Assembly (NCBI RefSeq): GCF_014640815.1
Contig: NZ_BMHM01000002.1
Span: forward strand, 248,001 to 312,000
Direction of reading: 5' to 3'
DNA length: 64,000 bases
Source of the DNA: Vreelandella lutescens
GTDB lineage: Bacteria > Pseudomonadota > Gammaproteobacteria > Pseudomonadales > Halomonadaceae
Every line of letters starts with the position of its first letter. Positions within the stretch are counted from its first letter, which is position 1. The notes under the pieces are model-generated. The model did not search any database. It was not told where the DNA came from and worked only from the letters and a program-made list of their open reading frames with translations. Below, piece by piece: positions 9,381-17,989 of this stretch. A program made the translations under genes and the position numbers.

Positions 9381-10038
9381 GGGCAAAGAGGAAGTTGGCA
9401 ATCAGCTCTTTGCCGCCCTCGGTGGCAAACGACTCCGGGTGAAACTGAATGCCGTGAATCGGGTAGTCACGGTGCTTCACGCCCATCAGCTCAAACTCAC
9501 CCGCTGCCTGCCAGCGGCCGCGTTCAGCAAAACTGTCGGCGGTGAGTGCGCCCACCGTGGCGGTCACTTCCAGGCACTCCGGCAGCGTTGCCGCATCGGC
9601 AATCAGCGAGTGGTAGCGCATCACTTCAAGCTGGTCGGGTACGCCGTGAAACACCGAGCGGTTGTCGTGGTTGATGGGGCTGATTTTGCCGTGCATGGGC
9701 AGCGGTGCTTTGACCACCTTGCCGCCGAATACATGCACGATGCCCTGCATGCCTAAACACACGCCCAGCAGCGGCGTGGTTTTGCCCAGCTTTTCAATCA
9801 CTTCGGCACATACGCCGAAGTAGCGCGGGTCATCCGGCGAGCCGGGGCCTGGCGAGATAATAATGCGATCCGGTGCCAGGGCTTCAATCGCTTTAAAATC
9901 GATCTGGTTATTGCGCTTCACCATGATCTCAAAATGGGGCAGCTCGCCGCGATTCTTCTCCGTCGTTAGAATCTCACCAATAAACTGGTAGAGGTTATAG
10001 GTGAAGGAGTCGTAGTTATCGATGATCAGCACCTTCAT
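9364..10038 (-). CDS. trpG: Anthranilate synthase component II (glutamine amidotransferase)
   Basis: 224 residues. This subunit releases ammonia from glutamine for anthranilate formation by TrpE, the first step of tryptophan synthesis. Class I amidotransferase features: IIDNYDSFTYNLYQ at the start, ISPGPGSP, catalytic cysteine in LLGVCLGMQ, and His/Glu in IQFHPESFAT. The residue after the LG of the nucleophile motif is Met where most family members have His. The start overlaps the trpE stop by four bases (ATGA), so the two subunits are translationally coupled. PabA (p-aminobenzoate) is possible by sequence alone, but the trpR-trpE context favours TrpG. Confidence 0.9.
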   Translation of the reverse strand: MKVLIIDNYDSFTYNLYQFIGEILTTEKNRGELPHFEIMVKRNNQIDFKAIEALAPDRIIISPGPGSPDDPRYFGVCAEVIEKLGKTTPLLGVCLGMQGIVHVFGGKVVKAPLPMHGKISPINHDNRSVFHGVPDQLEVMRYHSLIADAATLPECLEVTATVGALTADSFAERGRWQAAGEFELMGVKHRDYPIHGIQFHPESFATEGGKELIANFLFAPNAAA

Positions 10039-11456
10039 GCGGGGCTCTCCGTTTCCGTATCCATAAAGGGCGCCAAGGCCTTGCGGGTGCCGGCAAATTT
10101 GCGGCGAATCTCTTCGTACTCATCCTCGGCATTGCTGTCGTACACGTTGCCGCCGCAGGTTTGCACGTAGGCGCGCTCGCCGTTAACAAACACCGTACGA
10201 ATGGGGATCGCAAAGGTGCAGTCGCCGTTGAAGGAGAACTGGCCCACCGCGCCGCCGTAGGGGCCACGCCCGTCGGTTTCTAGATCGTCGATGATCTTCA
10301 TCGCTTCGATTTTAGGTGCGCCGGTCAACGTACCCGCCGGGAAGTTACTGGCCAGCGCGGTAAACATATCTTCGCCTTCGGCAATAATGCCGACAATTTC
10401 GCTGGAGATATGCTGAACGTGGCTGAAGCGCTTAATGTCCATCAGGCTGCGCACTTTGACCGTCCCAAACTGCGCCACTCGGCCAATATCGTTGCGGTGC
10501 AGGTCCACGATCATGTTGTGCTCGGCGATCTCTTTAGGGTCGTTGAGCAGCGCGCGGGCAAGCTGGGTATCTTCCTGGGGCGTTTGGCCGCGCAGGGTGG
10601 TGCCCGCCAGCGGGAACGTCTCCATCTCGCCCTGGCGCAGGCGGAACAGCAGCTCGGGGCTCGCGCCAATCAGTTTCTGCTCGCCAAACTTCACGTAGTA
10701 CATCTGCGGCGAAGGGTTGATAGTGCGCAGCTGGTCGTAAAGCGCCAGCGTGTCACCCTGAATGCGAAAGCGCTTTTTAAAGCCCACTTCGCACTGGAAT
10801 ACTTTGCCGTCGATGATGTCCTGCTTCACTTTGGCAACCGCTTCGGCGTGCTCGGCTTTGCTCATGGTGTCGCCCAGCGCGGTAATGTGCAGCGCGCCTG
10901 CGGGCTCGTCGTCGGCGTCGATGAGCGTCTGTAGAAACTCGTAACGGCTGTTGTCGTAGTAGAAGTAAGTAACTTCCCCGGTCATCTTGTCTAGGATCAG
11001 GCCATCTTTATACAGCCCAAAGCGAAACGTATCGAAGTCGTCGCTAGCCTTCAGCGTGAGTGAGGGCTCGAAGTACTGCATGGCGTCGTAGCCCAGGTAG
11101 CCGCTTAACCCGCCCGCGTATTTGCGCGAGATAATATTCTGCGGGATCAAACTGCGCAGCAGCTCGTAGGGGTTGTCGCTGGGGTAGTGGTTGGCTTCGC
11201 CGTCACGGCTTTCAATACTCAGTGTAGTGCCATTGGCGTAAAGCGTGTACTCCGGGTCGAAGCCAATAATGGAGTGGCGCGCGATATGGCTGTCTTCGCC
11301 CAGCGACTCCAGCATGTAGCAGGTATCGAAGCGCCGCTCGATTTTTTGGAACAGAGCAAAGAAGTCACAGTCTGCCGCGAGGGTAACGTAGTGGGGCTTG
11401 CGGGGCAGGGTGAACGGCTGAGGGCCTGCCGCAGCGGCCGTATCGGTGGTGCTCAT
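10035..11456 (-). CDS. trpE: Anthranilate synthase component I
   Basis: 473 residues. It converts chorismate plus ammonia to anthranilate. The N-terminal part carries CYMLESLGED, resembling the LLES feedback site where tryptophan binds in TrpE. The chorismate-binding domain (about 190-460) has FQCEVGFKKRF, NPSPQMYYV, IGASPELL, PLAGTTLRGQ, AEHNMIVDLHRNDIGRV, FPAGTLTGAPKIEAM and YGGAVGQF. The sequence looks different from the common pseudomonad TrpE and more like the shorter lineage seen in some other bacteria and archaea; that is recalled, not tested. It overlaps trpR upstream and trpG downstream, each by ATGA, making a compact autoregulated unit. Confidence 0.9.
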   Translation of the reverse strand: MSTTDTAAAAGPQPFTLPRKPHYVTLAADCDFFALFQKIERRFDTCYMLESLGEDSHIARHSIIGFDPEYTLYANGTTLSIESRDGEANHYPSDNPYELLRSLIPQNIISRKYAGGLSGYLGYDAMQYFEPSLTLKASDDFDTFRFGLYKDGLILDKMTGEVTYFYYDNSRYEFLQTLIDADDEPAGALHITALGDTMSKAEHAEAVAKVKQDIIDGKVFQCEVGFKKRFRIQGDTLALYDQLRTINPSPQMYYVKFGEQKLIGASPELLFRLRQGEMETFPLAGTTLRGQTPQEDTQLARALLNDPKEIAEHNMIVDLHRNDIGRVAQFGTVKVRSLMDIKRFSHVQHISSEIVGIIAEGEDMFTALASNFPAGTLTGAPKIEAMKIIDDLETDGRGPYGGAVGQFSFNGDCTFAIPIRTVFVNGERAYVQTCGGNVYDSNAEDEYEEIRRKFAGTRKALAPFMDTETESPA

Positions 11457-11719
11457 AAGTGATCATTCCGTGAAGAGGCTAACATCGTCAGCGCGCGTGA
11501 TCCGCGTGACACGGTCGCAATACCCACGCCCAGGGTTTCGGCAATTTTGCGGTGGGGCACGCCCTCGCGCAGCAGCTTAAAAATCTGTAGGCGTTTGCTG
11601 ATTTCTTGATACTCTGCTGGCGTCAGCAGGCTGGCCAGCGCTTCATCCATTGCGTCGGGCGTGTCGATCGCAAGCAGGTGGCGCACCAAGTCAGCTTGAA
11701 ACGTATCGTGTAAAGACAT
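11453..11719 (-). CDS. trpR: Trp operon repressor TrpR
   Basis: 88 residues from the ATG at 11719, preferred because GGTGG sits just upstream; the ATG at 11743 has no ribosome-binding site and lies against the operator. The protein matches the TrpR/YerC helix-turn-helix fold: LLTPAEYQEISKRLQIFKLL then the reader helices VPHRKIAETLGVGIATVSRGSRAL, close to E. coli [22 protein letters not shown]. With tryptophan bound it should repress its own operon. It is shorter at the N-terminus than E. coli TrpR (108 residues). Its stop overlaps the trpE start. Confidence 0.92.
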   Translation of the reverse strand: MSLHDTFQADLVRHLLAIDTPDAMDEALASLLTPAEYQEISKRLQIFKLLREGVPHRKIAETLGVGIATVSRGSRALTMLASSRNDHL

Positions 11720-11743
11720 CGTGCCACCGAGTGATTTGGTCAT

Positions 11744-11787
11744 GTACTAGCGTACTAGTACGTTAACTGATTGCTCAGGGAAGTCAA
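11744..11787 (-). promoter_or_regulatory. trpR-trpE-trpG promoter with TrpR operator
   Basis: GTACTAGCGTACTAGTAC (11744-11761) differs from the classical trp operator core GTACTAGTTAACTAGTAC at only two central positions. Reading the minus strand, a -35 TTGACT (plus 11782-11787) is followed after 16 bases by a -10-like TAACGT (plus 11760-11765), so the operator would cover the end of the -10 box and the transcription start. This is direct evidence for autoregulation by TrpR. Confidence 0.88.
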
Positions 11788-11812
11788 GTCGCCATCAGAT
11801 TAAGGAATCGCC

Positions 11813-13715
11813 ATGACCGGCTATTTTATTCAAGCATTCATCTATTTAGTGGCGGCGGTGATTGCCGTGCCGCTGGCTAAGCGCTTTGGGCTGGGCTCGG
11901 TGTTGGGCTACTTAGTTGCTGGGGTGGTGATTGGCCCCGTGCTGGGGCTGGTCGGCCAGGAGACCACCACTATCCAGCACTTTGCTGAATTTGGCGTGGT
12001 GATGATGCTGTTTTTGGTGGGCATGGAGCTAGACCCCAAAGGCTTATGGGCCATGCGTGTGCGTCTTCTAGGCCTGGGCGGTTTGCAGGTAGTGCTGACC
12101 GCAGCGGCAGGCGCTGCCATTGCATGGTGGCTGGGGCTTGTATGGCAAACTGCCCTGGCGGTTGGCTTAATCTTTGCGCTTTCATCCACCGCCATTGTGC
12201 TGCAAACCTTAAGTGAAAAGGGGCTTTCCAAAACCGAAGGCGGGCGCAGCGCCTTTTCGGTGTTGCTGTTTCAAGATATTGCCGTTATTCCTATGCTGGC
12301 GCTGATTCCGCTGCTGGCACTGCCGGAATTAATGGGGGCTGCGGGTCGACCATGGCCACGCGGGGCTAAGCCTAGTGGCGCACCTGCCTGCCTGGGCACA
12401 TGCGCTGGTGGTGGTGGCCGCCATCGGCAGTGTGATTGTGGGCGGCTACTATTTAGGGCCGCTGCTGTTTCGTTACGTGATTGGCTCCGGCCTGCGGGAA
12501 GTGTTTACCGCCTCGGCGTTGATGTTGGTGATTGGTATTGCCGCGTTAATGAGTTTGGTGAATCTATCACCCGCCTTGGGGGCATTCCTGGCCGGTATCG
12601 TACTGGCCAACAGCGAGTTCAAACACGAGATTGAAGCCAACATCGAACCGTTTAAAGGGCTGCTGTTGGGGCTGTTCTTCATCACCGTGGGCGCGGGTAT
12701 TAACTTTGACGTGTTGGCAGCTGAATGGGCGACAGTGCTGGGGCTTGGCATTGCCGTGATTGTCGTTAAAGCGGTCATTCTGCTGGTACTGGCGCTGCTG
12801 TTCAAAGTGCGTGGGAGCAATGGCTGGCTGTTTACCCTAAGCCTTGCTCAAGCGGGGGAGTTTGGCTTTGTGCTGCTGACCTACAGCGTGCAGAGCAACG
12901 TGATTCCAGTGGCGCTTTCACAGGTGTTGTCGCTGGTGGTGGCGCTGTCGATGTTCCTAACGCCACTGCTGTTTATTGCCTATGACCGTCTCGTGCTGCC
13001 GCGTTACCAAATTGTTAAGAATGACGACCGCGAGGCCGATACGATTGCAGAGCAGGCACCGGTTATCGTGGCAGGTGTCGGCCGTTTTGGTCAGATTATT
13101 TGCCGCCTGCTGCGGGCCAATAACATTCCCATCGTGGCCCTGGATCACGAAATTGAGCAGATCGAAAACCTGCGCAATATTCGTATCAAAAGCTATTTTG
13201 GCGACGCAAGCCGCTCAGACCTTTTAGAAACCGCCGGAATTGAGCACGCTCGGCTGCTGGTGGTCGCCATCGATGACCGCGAGCGTGCGGTGGGGATCGT
13301 GAAGCACGTCAAACAGTTCTACCCCAATGTATGGGTGCTGGCCCGCGCCTTTGACCGTGGCCACGGCTACCAGCTGCGCGAGGCCGGGGCCGACGATGTG
13401 ATCAGTGAAACCTACCACTCTGCGCTGGAGCTAGGCGGCCATGCGCTCACCGCCATGGGTGTTCACCCGATGCGCGCCAAGCAAATGACCTGGGCGTTCG
13501 TGCAAAACGAAGACGCCCACGCCGACGAGCTGTTCGAGGCCTGGAAAGAGATCGATGAAGGCATCAGCTTTAGCCCGCGCTATGGCGAACTATTTATGAA
13601 GCTGGAAGAAGCGCTGAATACCGCCATGCATCAAGATTGGCACGAGCCTCATCGGGAGGACGTACCTATTTGGACGGCACCCGCCCACGAGAGTAACGAT
13701 CAACAAGAAAAATAA
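11813..13715 (+). pseudogene. Kef-type K+/H+ antiporter, frameshifted
   Basis: Two overlapping frames together make one KefB/KefC-like protein of about 630 residues. The first frame gives the start of the cation/proton exchanger domain ([54 protein letters not shown]) and loses homology after about 12343. The next frame resumes with the rest of the membrane domain ([54 protein letters not shown]) and the cytosolic RCK/TrkA-N domain (VAGVGRFGQIICRLL). Removing one G from the GGG at 12343-12345 restores a single frame (Ala-Val-Asp-His-Gly-His). A sequencing error and a true mutation cannot be told apart here. Everything else looks intact, including a start ATG after TAAGGA. Confidence 0.85.
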
Positions 13716-13718
13716 TGC

Positions 13719-14288
13719 TTAGAACGGCAAATGTAGCGACGCGCTAAGCATATTGAGGTGGCTGAGCGTGGGTGCATCAATGCGTTCATACTCTAAGCGG
13801 CTGATAAGCCGATTAATGGTCATGGTGGCACCAAACCCTTGAAGGAGGGCGGTGCCGCTATCGTCGGCCATCGGCTGGTCGGTGTCGCCTCGCCACTCGG
13901 TGAGCCCCGATTTGGCATAAACGCTAAACGCGCCCATGCGGACTCCCGCAACAATCGCACCGCCTAGACTGAGGGTATCCATGATCATGGGATTAACGCT
14001 GGTGGCGAGTGGCACTTCGTCGCTTTCCCGGTAGGCAATTTCAGCGCCAATATCGAGCTGGGGAAGCTGCCAGGGGCTAAACCCTGCGGTGAGGCGGAAT
14101 CCGGAAGTGTAGGTATCCAGACTGCTTAAATCGCTGCCTTCCAGTACAACGCCATTATCGAGCCGCATCAGAGCGCTATCGGGGGCGGCATAAGAGATAA
14201 TAGGAGCGTCTTCATCGGCAAAAGATCCGGTAAAGGGAAGCGCGGTGCCGAACAGACTCAAGAGCAGTGTGCTAGCCAAGCGGTTCAT
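13719..14288 (-). CDS. Putative outer-membrane beta-barrel protein
   Basis: 189 residues with an N-terminal signal peptide (about 1-24, cleavage near SFADE) and an amphipathic, strand-rich mature part ending in phenylalanine (SASLHLPF), as is typical of outer-membrane barrels. No catalytic motif was recognised. Segments such as TSGFRLTAGFSPWQ, DIGAEIAYRES, AGVRMGAFSVYAKSG and LISRLEYERI look like alternating strands of an eight-stranded OmpA/OmpX-like barrel. It ends four bases after the Kef gene on the opposite strand. It lies 44 bases behind the methyltransferase gene on the same strand. Its role is unknown. Confidence 0.65.
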   Translation of the reverse strand: MNRLASTLLLSLFGTALPFTGSFADEDAPIISYAAPDSALMRLDNGVVLEGSDLSSLDTYTSGFRLTAGFSPWQLPQLDIGAEIAYRESDEVPLATSVNPMIMDTLSLGGAIVAGVRMGAFSVYAKSGLTEWRGDTDQPMADDSGTALLQGFGATMTINRLISRLEYERIDAPTLSHLNMLSASLHLPF

Positions 14289-14332
14289 TGGCGATCCTCT
14301 TGTCCTTTCTCATTGGCGTTATCCTTACCAGC

Positions 14333-15163
14333 CTAGCAACGAGCGCTGATTTCCACCACGTTAATTGCGCCATTTGCCAAATTATCGAGCACGTTTTTTC
14401 CCATTTGCATAAATCGCTCACCAAATACCCACTGCGGCGACAGCACGGCGGTACGCGGAGCCTGCTCTTTTTGCCGCTGGCGCTGACGCCATTCAAGCGC
14501 CGTGTGGCTCCAGTCTTCGCAGTGTTGAACGTCAAAGCCCGCTTTTTGCAGCAACTGAGTCAATGAACTTAATGACAGCAAATGCGAGTGTTCAGGCCCT
14601 TCTGCCCAGGGCACCGGAAAGCGCAGCGTCTCGCAATGGGGGCCGCTCACCACTTCATGCATCACCAGCTGCCCGCCGGGGCGTAACACGCGGCGGCACT
14701 CGGCCAGTACGCGAGCAGGGTCAGGCATATTCATTAGGCTATGTTGGAACAGCACGGCATCGAAGCTGGCATTACTAAACGGCAGTGCGCAGGCATCTCC
14801 CGTCACACAGCGCAACTTGCCCGCTGATGAAGCGGTAGGGGGCTGTGTCATGGCCAGCTGGCTGATGGCTTGATTCAGCACGTTAAAGCGGTGGGTAATA
14901 TCCAGTCCAGTGAGATGAAAACCCAACGCGGCCCCCTGGCGCATCAATCCACCCAGCCCAGCGCCAATATCCAGCACCTTAGGGGCGCTCTGGTCGAGCA
15001 GATCCAAGAGCCTTTTGGATGCGGCGATACCGCCAATATGCAGCTGGTCGAGCGGTGCTAATTGATGAAGCGTGGCACCCTCGGGGTAGTGGGTGCGCAG
15101 TTGGTTAAGGATATCCTGGTCGCGCAGCCCGTGATGGTAGTGGTGGGCGAGGGAAGTCGGCAT
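14333..15163 (-). CDS. SAM-dependent methyltransferase
   Basis: 276 residues, class I methyltransferase fold. Seen: SAM-binding motif I VLDIGAGLGGLMRQGAALG, acidic residue GLDIT after strand 2, DACALPFSNASFDAVLFQH (motif II) and RRVLRPGGQLVMHEVVSG (motif III). The UbiE/type-11 arrangement suggests a small-molecule substrate such as a quinone, lipid or glycine betaine precursor, but the substrate cannot be named. It is followed by the outer-membrane protein gene. Upstream lies an unusual structured intergenic element (15196-15251). Confidence 0.8.
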   Translation of the reverse strand: MPTSLAHHYHHGLRDQDILNQLRTHYPEGATLHQLAPLDQLHIGGIAASKRLLDLLDQSAPKVLDIGAGLGGLMRQGAALGFHLTGLDITHRFNVLNQAISQLAMTQPPTASSAGKLRCVTGDACALPFSNASFDAVLFQHSLMNMPDPARVLAECRRVLRPGGQLVMHEVVSGPHCETLRFPVPWAEGPEHSHLLSLSSLTQLLQKAGFDVQHCEDWSHTALEWRQRQRQKEQAPRTAVLSPQWVFGERFMQMGKNVLDNLANGAINVVEISARC

Positions 15164-15195
15164 GGGGAGTCTCGGTTGGGGCTAACGTCTCAGGG

Positions 15196-15251
15196 TCAGA
15201 GCAACCCTGGCGAAAGCCTCCGCCACGGGTTGTTCTGATCAACAGTTGATC
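15196..15251. other. Structured intergenic element upstream of methyltransferase
   Basis: Nested inverted repeats: TCAGAGCAACCC (15196-15207) pairs with GGGTTGTTCTGA (15227-15238) with one mismatch, and inside it TGGCG (15208-15212) pairs with CGCCA (15221-15225). Overlapping the right end is a 15-base palindrome GATCAACAGTTGATC (15237-15251). No T-tract follows in either direction, so it is not a standard terminator. It could be an operator plus an RNA stem. Function unknown. Confidence 0.5.
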
Positions 15252-15279
15252 GTTGTAACAGCTTCGATCTCTTTTACGT

Positions 15280-16986
15280 TTAGTCTTCCAACCCCAGCTC
15301 TTTAATCGAGATTTCACGCATTTTAAATTTCTGGATCTTGCCAGTAACGGTCATCGGGAATTCTTCCACAAACTTGAAGTAGCGCGGGATCTTGAAGTGG
15401 GTGATTTTGCCTTTGCAGTAGTCGCGCAGGTCTTCGCCGGTAATATCGCCAGCCGTGCTGTTGAGCTTCACCCAGGCAATCAACTCTTCGCCGTACTTTT
15501 TATCTGGCACGCCGGTGACCTGTACTTCGGAAATCGCCGGGTGGGCGTACAAGAACTCTTCAATCTCTTTCGGGTAGACGTTTTCGCCGCCGCGAATCAC
15601 CATGTCTTTGATGCGCCCAACGATTTGGATGTAGCCCTCGTCATCCATGGTGGCCAAGTCGCCTGTGTGCATCCAGCCCGCTTCGTCGATGGCCTCCGCC
15701 GTGGCTTTTTCATTGTTCCAGTATTTGAGCATCACGCTGTAGCCACGGGTACACAGCTCGCCGATTTCGCCACGGGGCAGAATACCGCCGTTGCCGGGGT
15801 CGACAATTTTGCTCTCCAGATGGGGCTGGGTACGGCCTACGGTGGAAACCCGCTTATCGATCGTGTCATTGGCACCGGTTTGCGTAGAAACGGGGCTGGT
15901 TTCCGTCATGCCGTAGGCGATTTGCACGCCCTTCATGTTCATCTTGTTGATGACCTGCTTCATGATTTCAGCAGGACAAATGGAGCCCGCCATAATGCCG
16001 GTGCGCAGCGACGAAAAATCGGTGCCGGCGAAGTCCGGGTGCTCAAGCTCGGCGATGAACATGGTGGGCACGCCGTAAAGCGCGGTGGCTTTCTGCTCGT
16101 GGACGGCTTTGAGCACTTTGCCGGGGTCAAAGCCTTCATCCGGATAGATCATCGCCGCGCCGTGGGTCATGCAGCCCAGGTTGCCCATCACCATGCCAAA
16201 GCAGTGGTACAGCGGTACGGGAATCACCAGGCGGTCTTCGCTGGTAAAGCCCATGCTTTCCGCCACAAAAAAGCCGTTGTTGAGAATATTGTGGTGGGAG
16301 AGCGTCGCCCCTTTAGGGAAGCCGGTGGTGCCTGAGGTGTACTGAATGTTGATGGGGTCGTCGAACTGCAGCGTGGCCTGCAGGTCGTCCACGTCGGTTT
16401 GGCTAATCTTATTAGCTTCATCCATAAAATCAGCCCAGCGCCACATGCCGCTGTGCTTGTCGGCGCTTAGGTTGATGATGCACTCAAGGTCCGGCAGCTT
16501 TTGTGATGTTAGCTGGCCTTCCGCACAGCTGTTCAGCTCTGGCGCCAGCTCAAACAGCATCGCCGTGTAGTCGGAGCTTTTGAACTGGTGAGCCGTGACT
16601 AAAAAGCGCGCGCCGGACTGATTCAGCGCATACTCCAGCTCATGGGTGCGGTAAGAGGGGTTAATGTTGACCAGAATCGCGCCAATTTTAGCGGTGGCAA
16701 ACTGGGTCAGCGTCCACTCGCTGCAGTTGGGGGCCCACATGCCGACACGGTCACCCTTTTTAACGCCAATGGCCAGCAGGGCGCGGGCGCAGCGGTTCAC
16801 TTCCTGCTGAAGCTCCCGGTAGCTCCAGTGAATATTCTGGTGCAGTGCAATCAGTGCGTCGTTATCCGGATATTGGGCGGCAATTTGGTCAAATTTATCG
16901 CCAATGGTCATGCCCAGCAGTGGCTTGTCGGCGGTGCTGCTGGTGTAGCTGGGCAAGGCGCTGGATGCAGGTGCAGGTGATGCCAT
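15280..16986 (-). CDS. AMP-binding acyl-CoA synthetase
   Basis: 568 residues, ANL superfamily. It activates a carboxylic acid to its acyl-CoA through an acyl-adenylate. Seen: phosphate loop [28 protein letters not shown] (A5 motif), [28 protein letters not shown] (A7) and the C-terminal lysine motif [12 protein letters not shown] (A10). It resembles the medium-chain fatty-acyl-CoA synthetase/ACSF2 group. It sits 75 bases after liuE on the same strand, so it may activate a branched or short-chain acid (for example isovalerate) or acetoacetate for the pathway; the substrate is inferred from neighbours only. Confidence 0.85.
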   Translation of the reverse strand: MASPAPASSALPSYTSSTADKPLLGMTIGDKFDQIAAQYPDNDALIALHQNIHWSYRELQQEVNRCARALLAIGVKKGDRVGMWAPNCSEWTLTQFATAKIGAILVNINPSYRTHELEYALNQSGARFLVTAHQFKSSDYTAMLFELAPELNSCAEGQLTSQKLPDLECIINLSADKHSGMWRWADFMDEANKISQTDVDDLQATLQFDDPINIQYTSGTTGFPKGATLSHHNILNNGFFVAESMGFTSEDRLVIPVPLYHCFGMVMGNLGCMTHGAAMIYPDEGFDPGKVLKAVHEQKATALYGVPTMFIAELEHPDFAGTDFSSLRTGIMAGSICPAEIMKQVINKMNMKGVQIAYGMTETSPVSTQTGANDTIDKRVSTVGRTQPHLESKIVDPGNGGILPRGEIGELCTRGYSVMLKYWNNEKATAEAIDEAGWMHTGDLATMDDEGYIQIVGRIKDMVIRGGENVYPKEIEEFLYAHPAISEVQVTGVPDKKYGEELIAWVKLNSTAGDITGEDLRDYCKGKITHFKIPRYFKFVEEFPMTVTGKIQKFKMREISIKELGLED

Positions 16987-17061
16987 GAGTGTCTCTCCGA
17001 AATGTTTTTCTTATCTGAACGGGACGTAAAACGTTTTTAATTATTAGGCGGATGCGTTGTG

Positions 17062-17979
17062 TTAGAGCACGCTGGCGTTGGAGCACCCTCGAGCCAAGGC
17101 CACTTTGGCACTGGGCTTGCGGCCCAGCTGCTGAGTGATCCAGTAGCCGGTATCGATCACCGCCTGGAGGTTAATGCCCGTCTCAATGCCCAAGCCTTCC
17201 GCTAAGTAAAGCACGTCTTCGGTGGCCACGTTGCCAGAAGCCCCCTTGGCGTAAGGGCAGCCGCCGAGGCCCGCCGTGGCGGCATCGATCACGCTGACGC
17301 CTTCTTCCATCACGGCGTACAGATTGGCGATGGCCATGCCGTAGGTATCGTGAAAATGAGCGGCCAGCTTCTCAATCGGTACCTGCTGGCGGGTGGCTTC
17401 GATCATGCGTTTGGCGGCCAGCGGTGTCCCGACACCCACCGTGTCGCCCAGAGAGATCTCATAGCAGCCCATCTCAAAAAGCGCTTTAGCGACCTCGGCG
17501 ACTTTTTCTGGGGCAATGTACCCTTCATAAGGGCACCCCAGCACGCAGGAAACATAGCCCCGTACCCGCACGCCTGCCTCGTGAGCGCGGGCAAGCACCG
17601 GCTCAAAGCGTGCCAAAGACTCGGCAATCGAGCAGTTAATGTTCTTCTGAGAGAACGCTTCAGAGGCCGCGCCAAACACCGCGACTTCCTCAATGCCAGC
17701 CTCTAGTGCGCCCTCTAGCCCTTTGAGGTTAGGCGTTAGCGCGGAATACACCACGCCATGCTGGCGCTGAATGCCGCGCATCACCTCGTCGGCATCGCCC
17801 ATCTGCGGTACCCACTTGGGCGATACAAAGCTGGCCGCTTCAATGTGGCGAATGCCTGCATTCGCCAGCCGCTCAATCAGCTCGATTTTGGTCGCGGTGG
17901 GCACCAGGGTGCCCGGCTCGTTTTGCAGCCCGTCGCGGGGGGCCATTTCAAATAGCTTGATAGACGTTGGCAGTGCCAT
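17062..17979 (-). CDS. liuE: Hydroxymethylglutaryl-CoA lyase
   Basis: 305 residues from the ATG at 17979, preceded by GGAGC at good spacing; an upstream ATG at 18006 lies inside liuD. The enzyme splits 3-hydroxy-3-methylglutaryl-CoA into acetoacetate and acetyl-CoA, the last step of leucine breakdown. TIM-barrel features: EMAPRDGLQNEPG at the start (metal and catalytic Arg/Asp), SFVSPKWVPQMGD, VSCVLGCPYEG, AHFHDTYGMA and the signature GLGGCPYAKGASGNVATED. It follows liuD by ten bases. Confidence 0.94.
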   Translation of the reverse strand: MALPTSIKLFEMAPRDGLQNEPGTLVPTATKIELIERLANAGIRHIEAASFVSPKWVPQMGDADEVMRGIQRQHGVVYSALTPNLKGLEGALEAGIEEVAVFGAASEAFSQKNINCSIAESLARFEPVLARAHEAGVRVRGYVSCVLGCPYEGYIAPEKVAEVAKALFEMGCYEISLGDTVGVGTPLAAKRMIEATRQQVPIEKLAAHFHDTYGMAIANLYAVMEEGVSVIDAATAGLGGCPYAKGASGNVATEDVLYLAEGLGIETGINLQAVIDTGYWITQQLGRKPSAKVALARGCSNASVL

Positions 17980-17989
17980 GGTGGTGCTC

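Noticed and set aside
12330..12375. Programmed ribosomal frameshift in the Kef gene
   Set aside because: No slippery heptamer or clear downstream structure; a single-base indel in a GGG run explains it more simply.
16987..17061. A LiuR box between liuE and the acyl-CoA synthetase (ACGTAAAACGT)
   Set aside because: The two ACGT halves are three bases apart instead of two, and the flanking bases break the symmetry.
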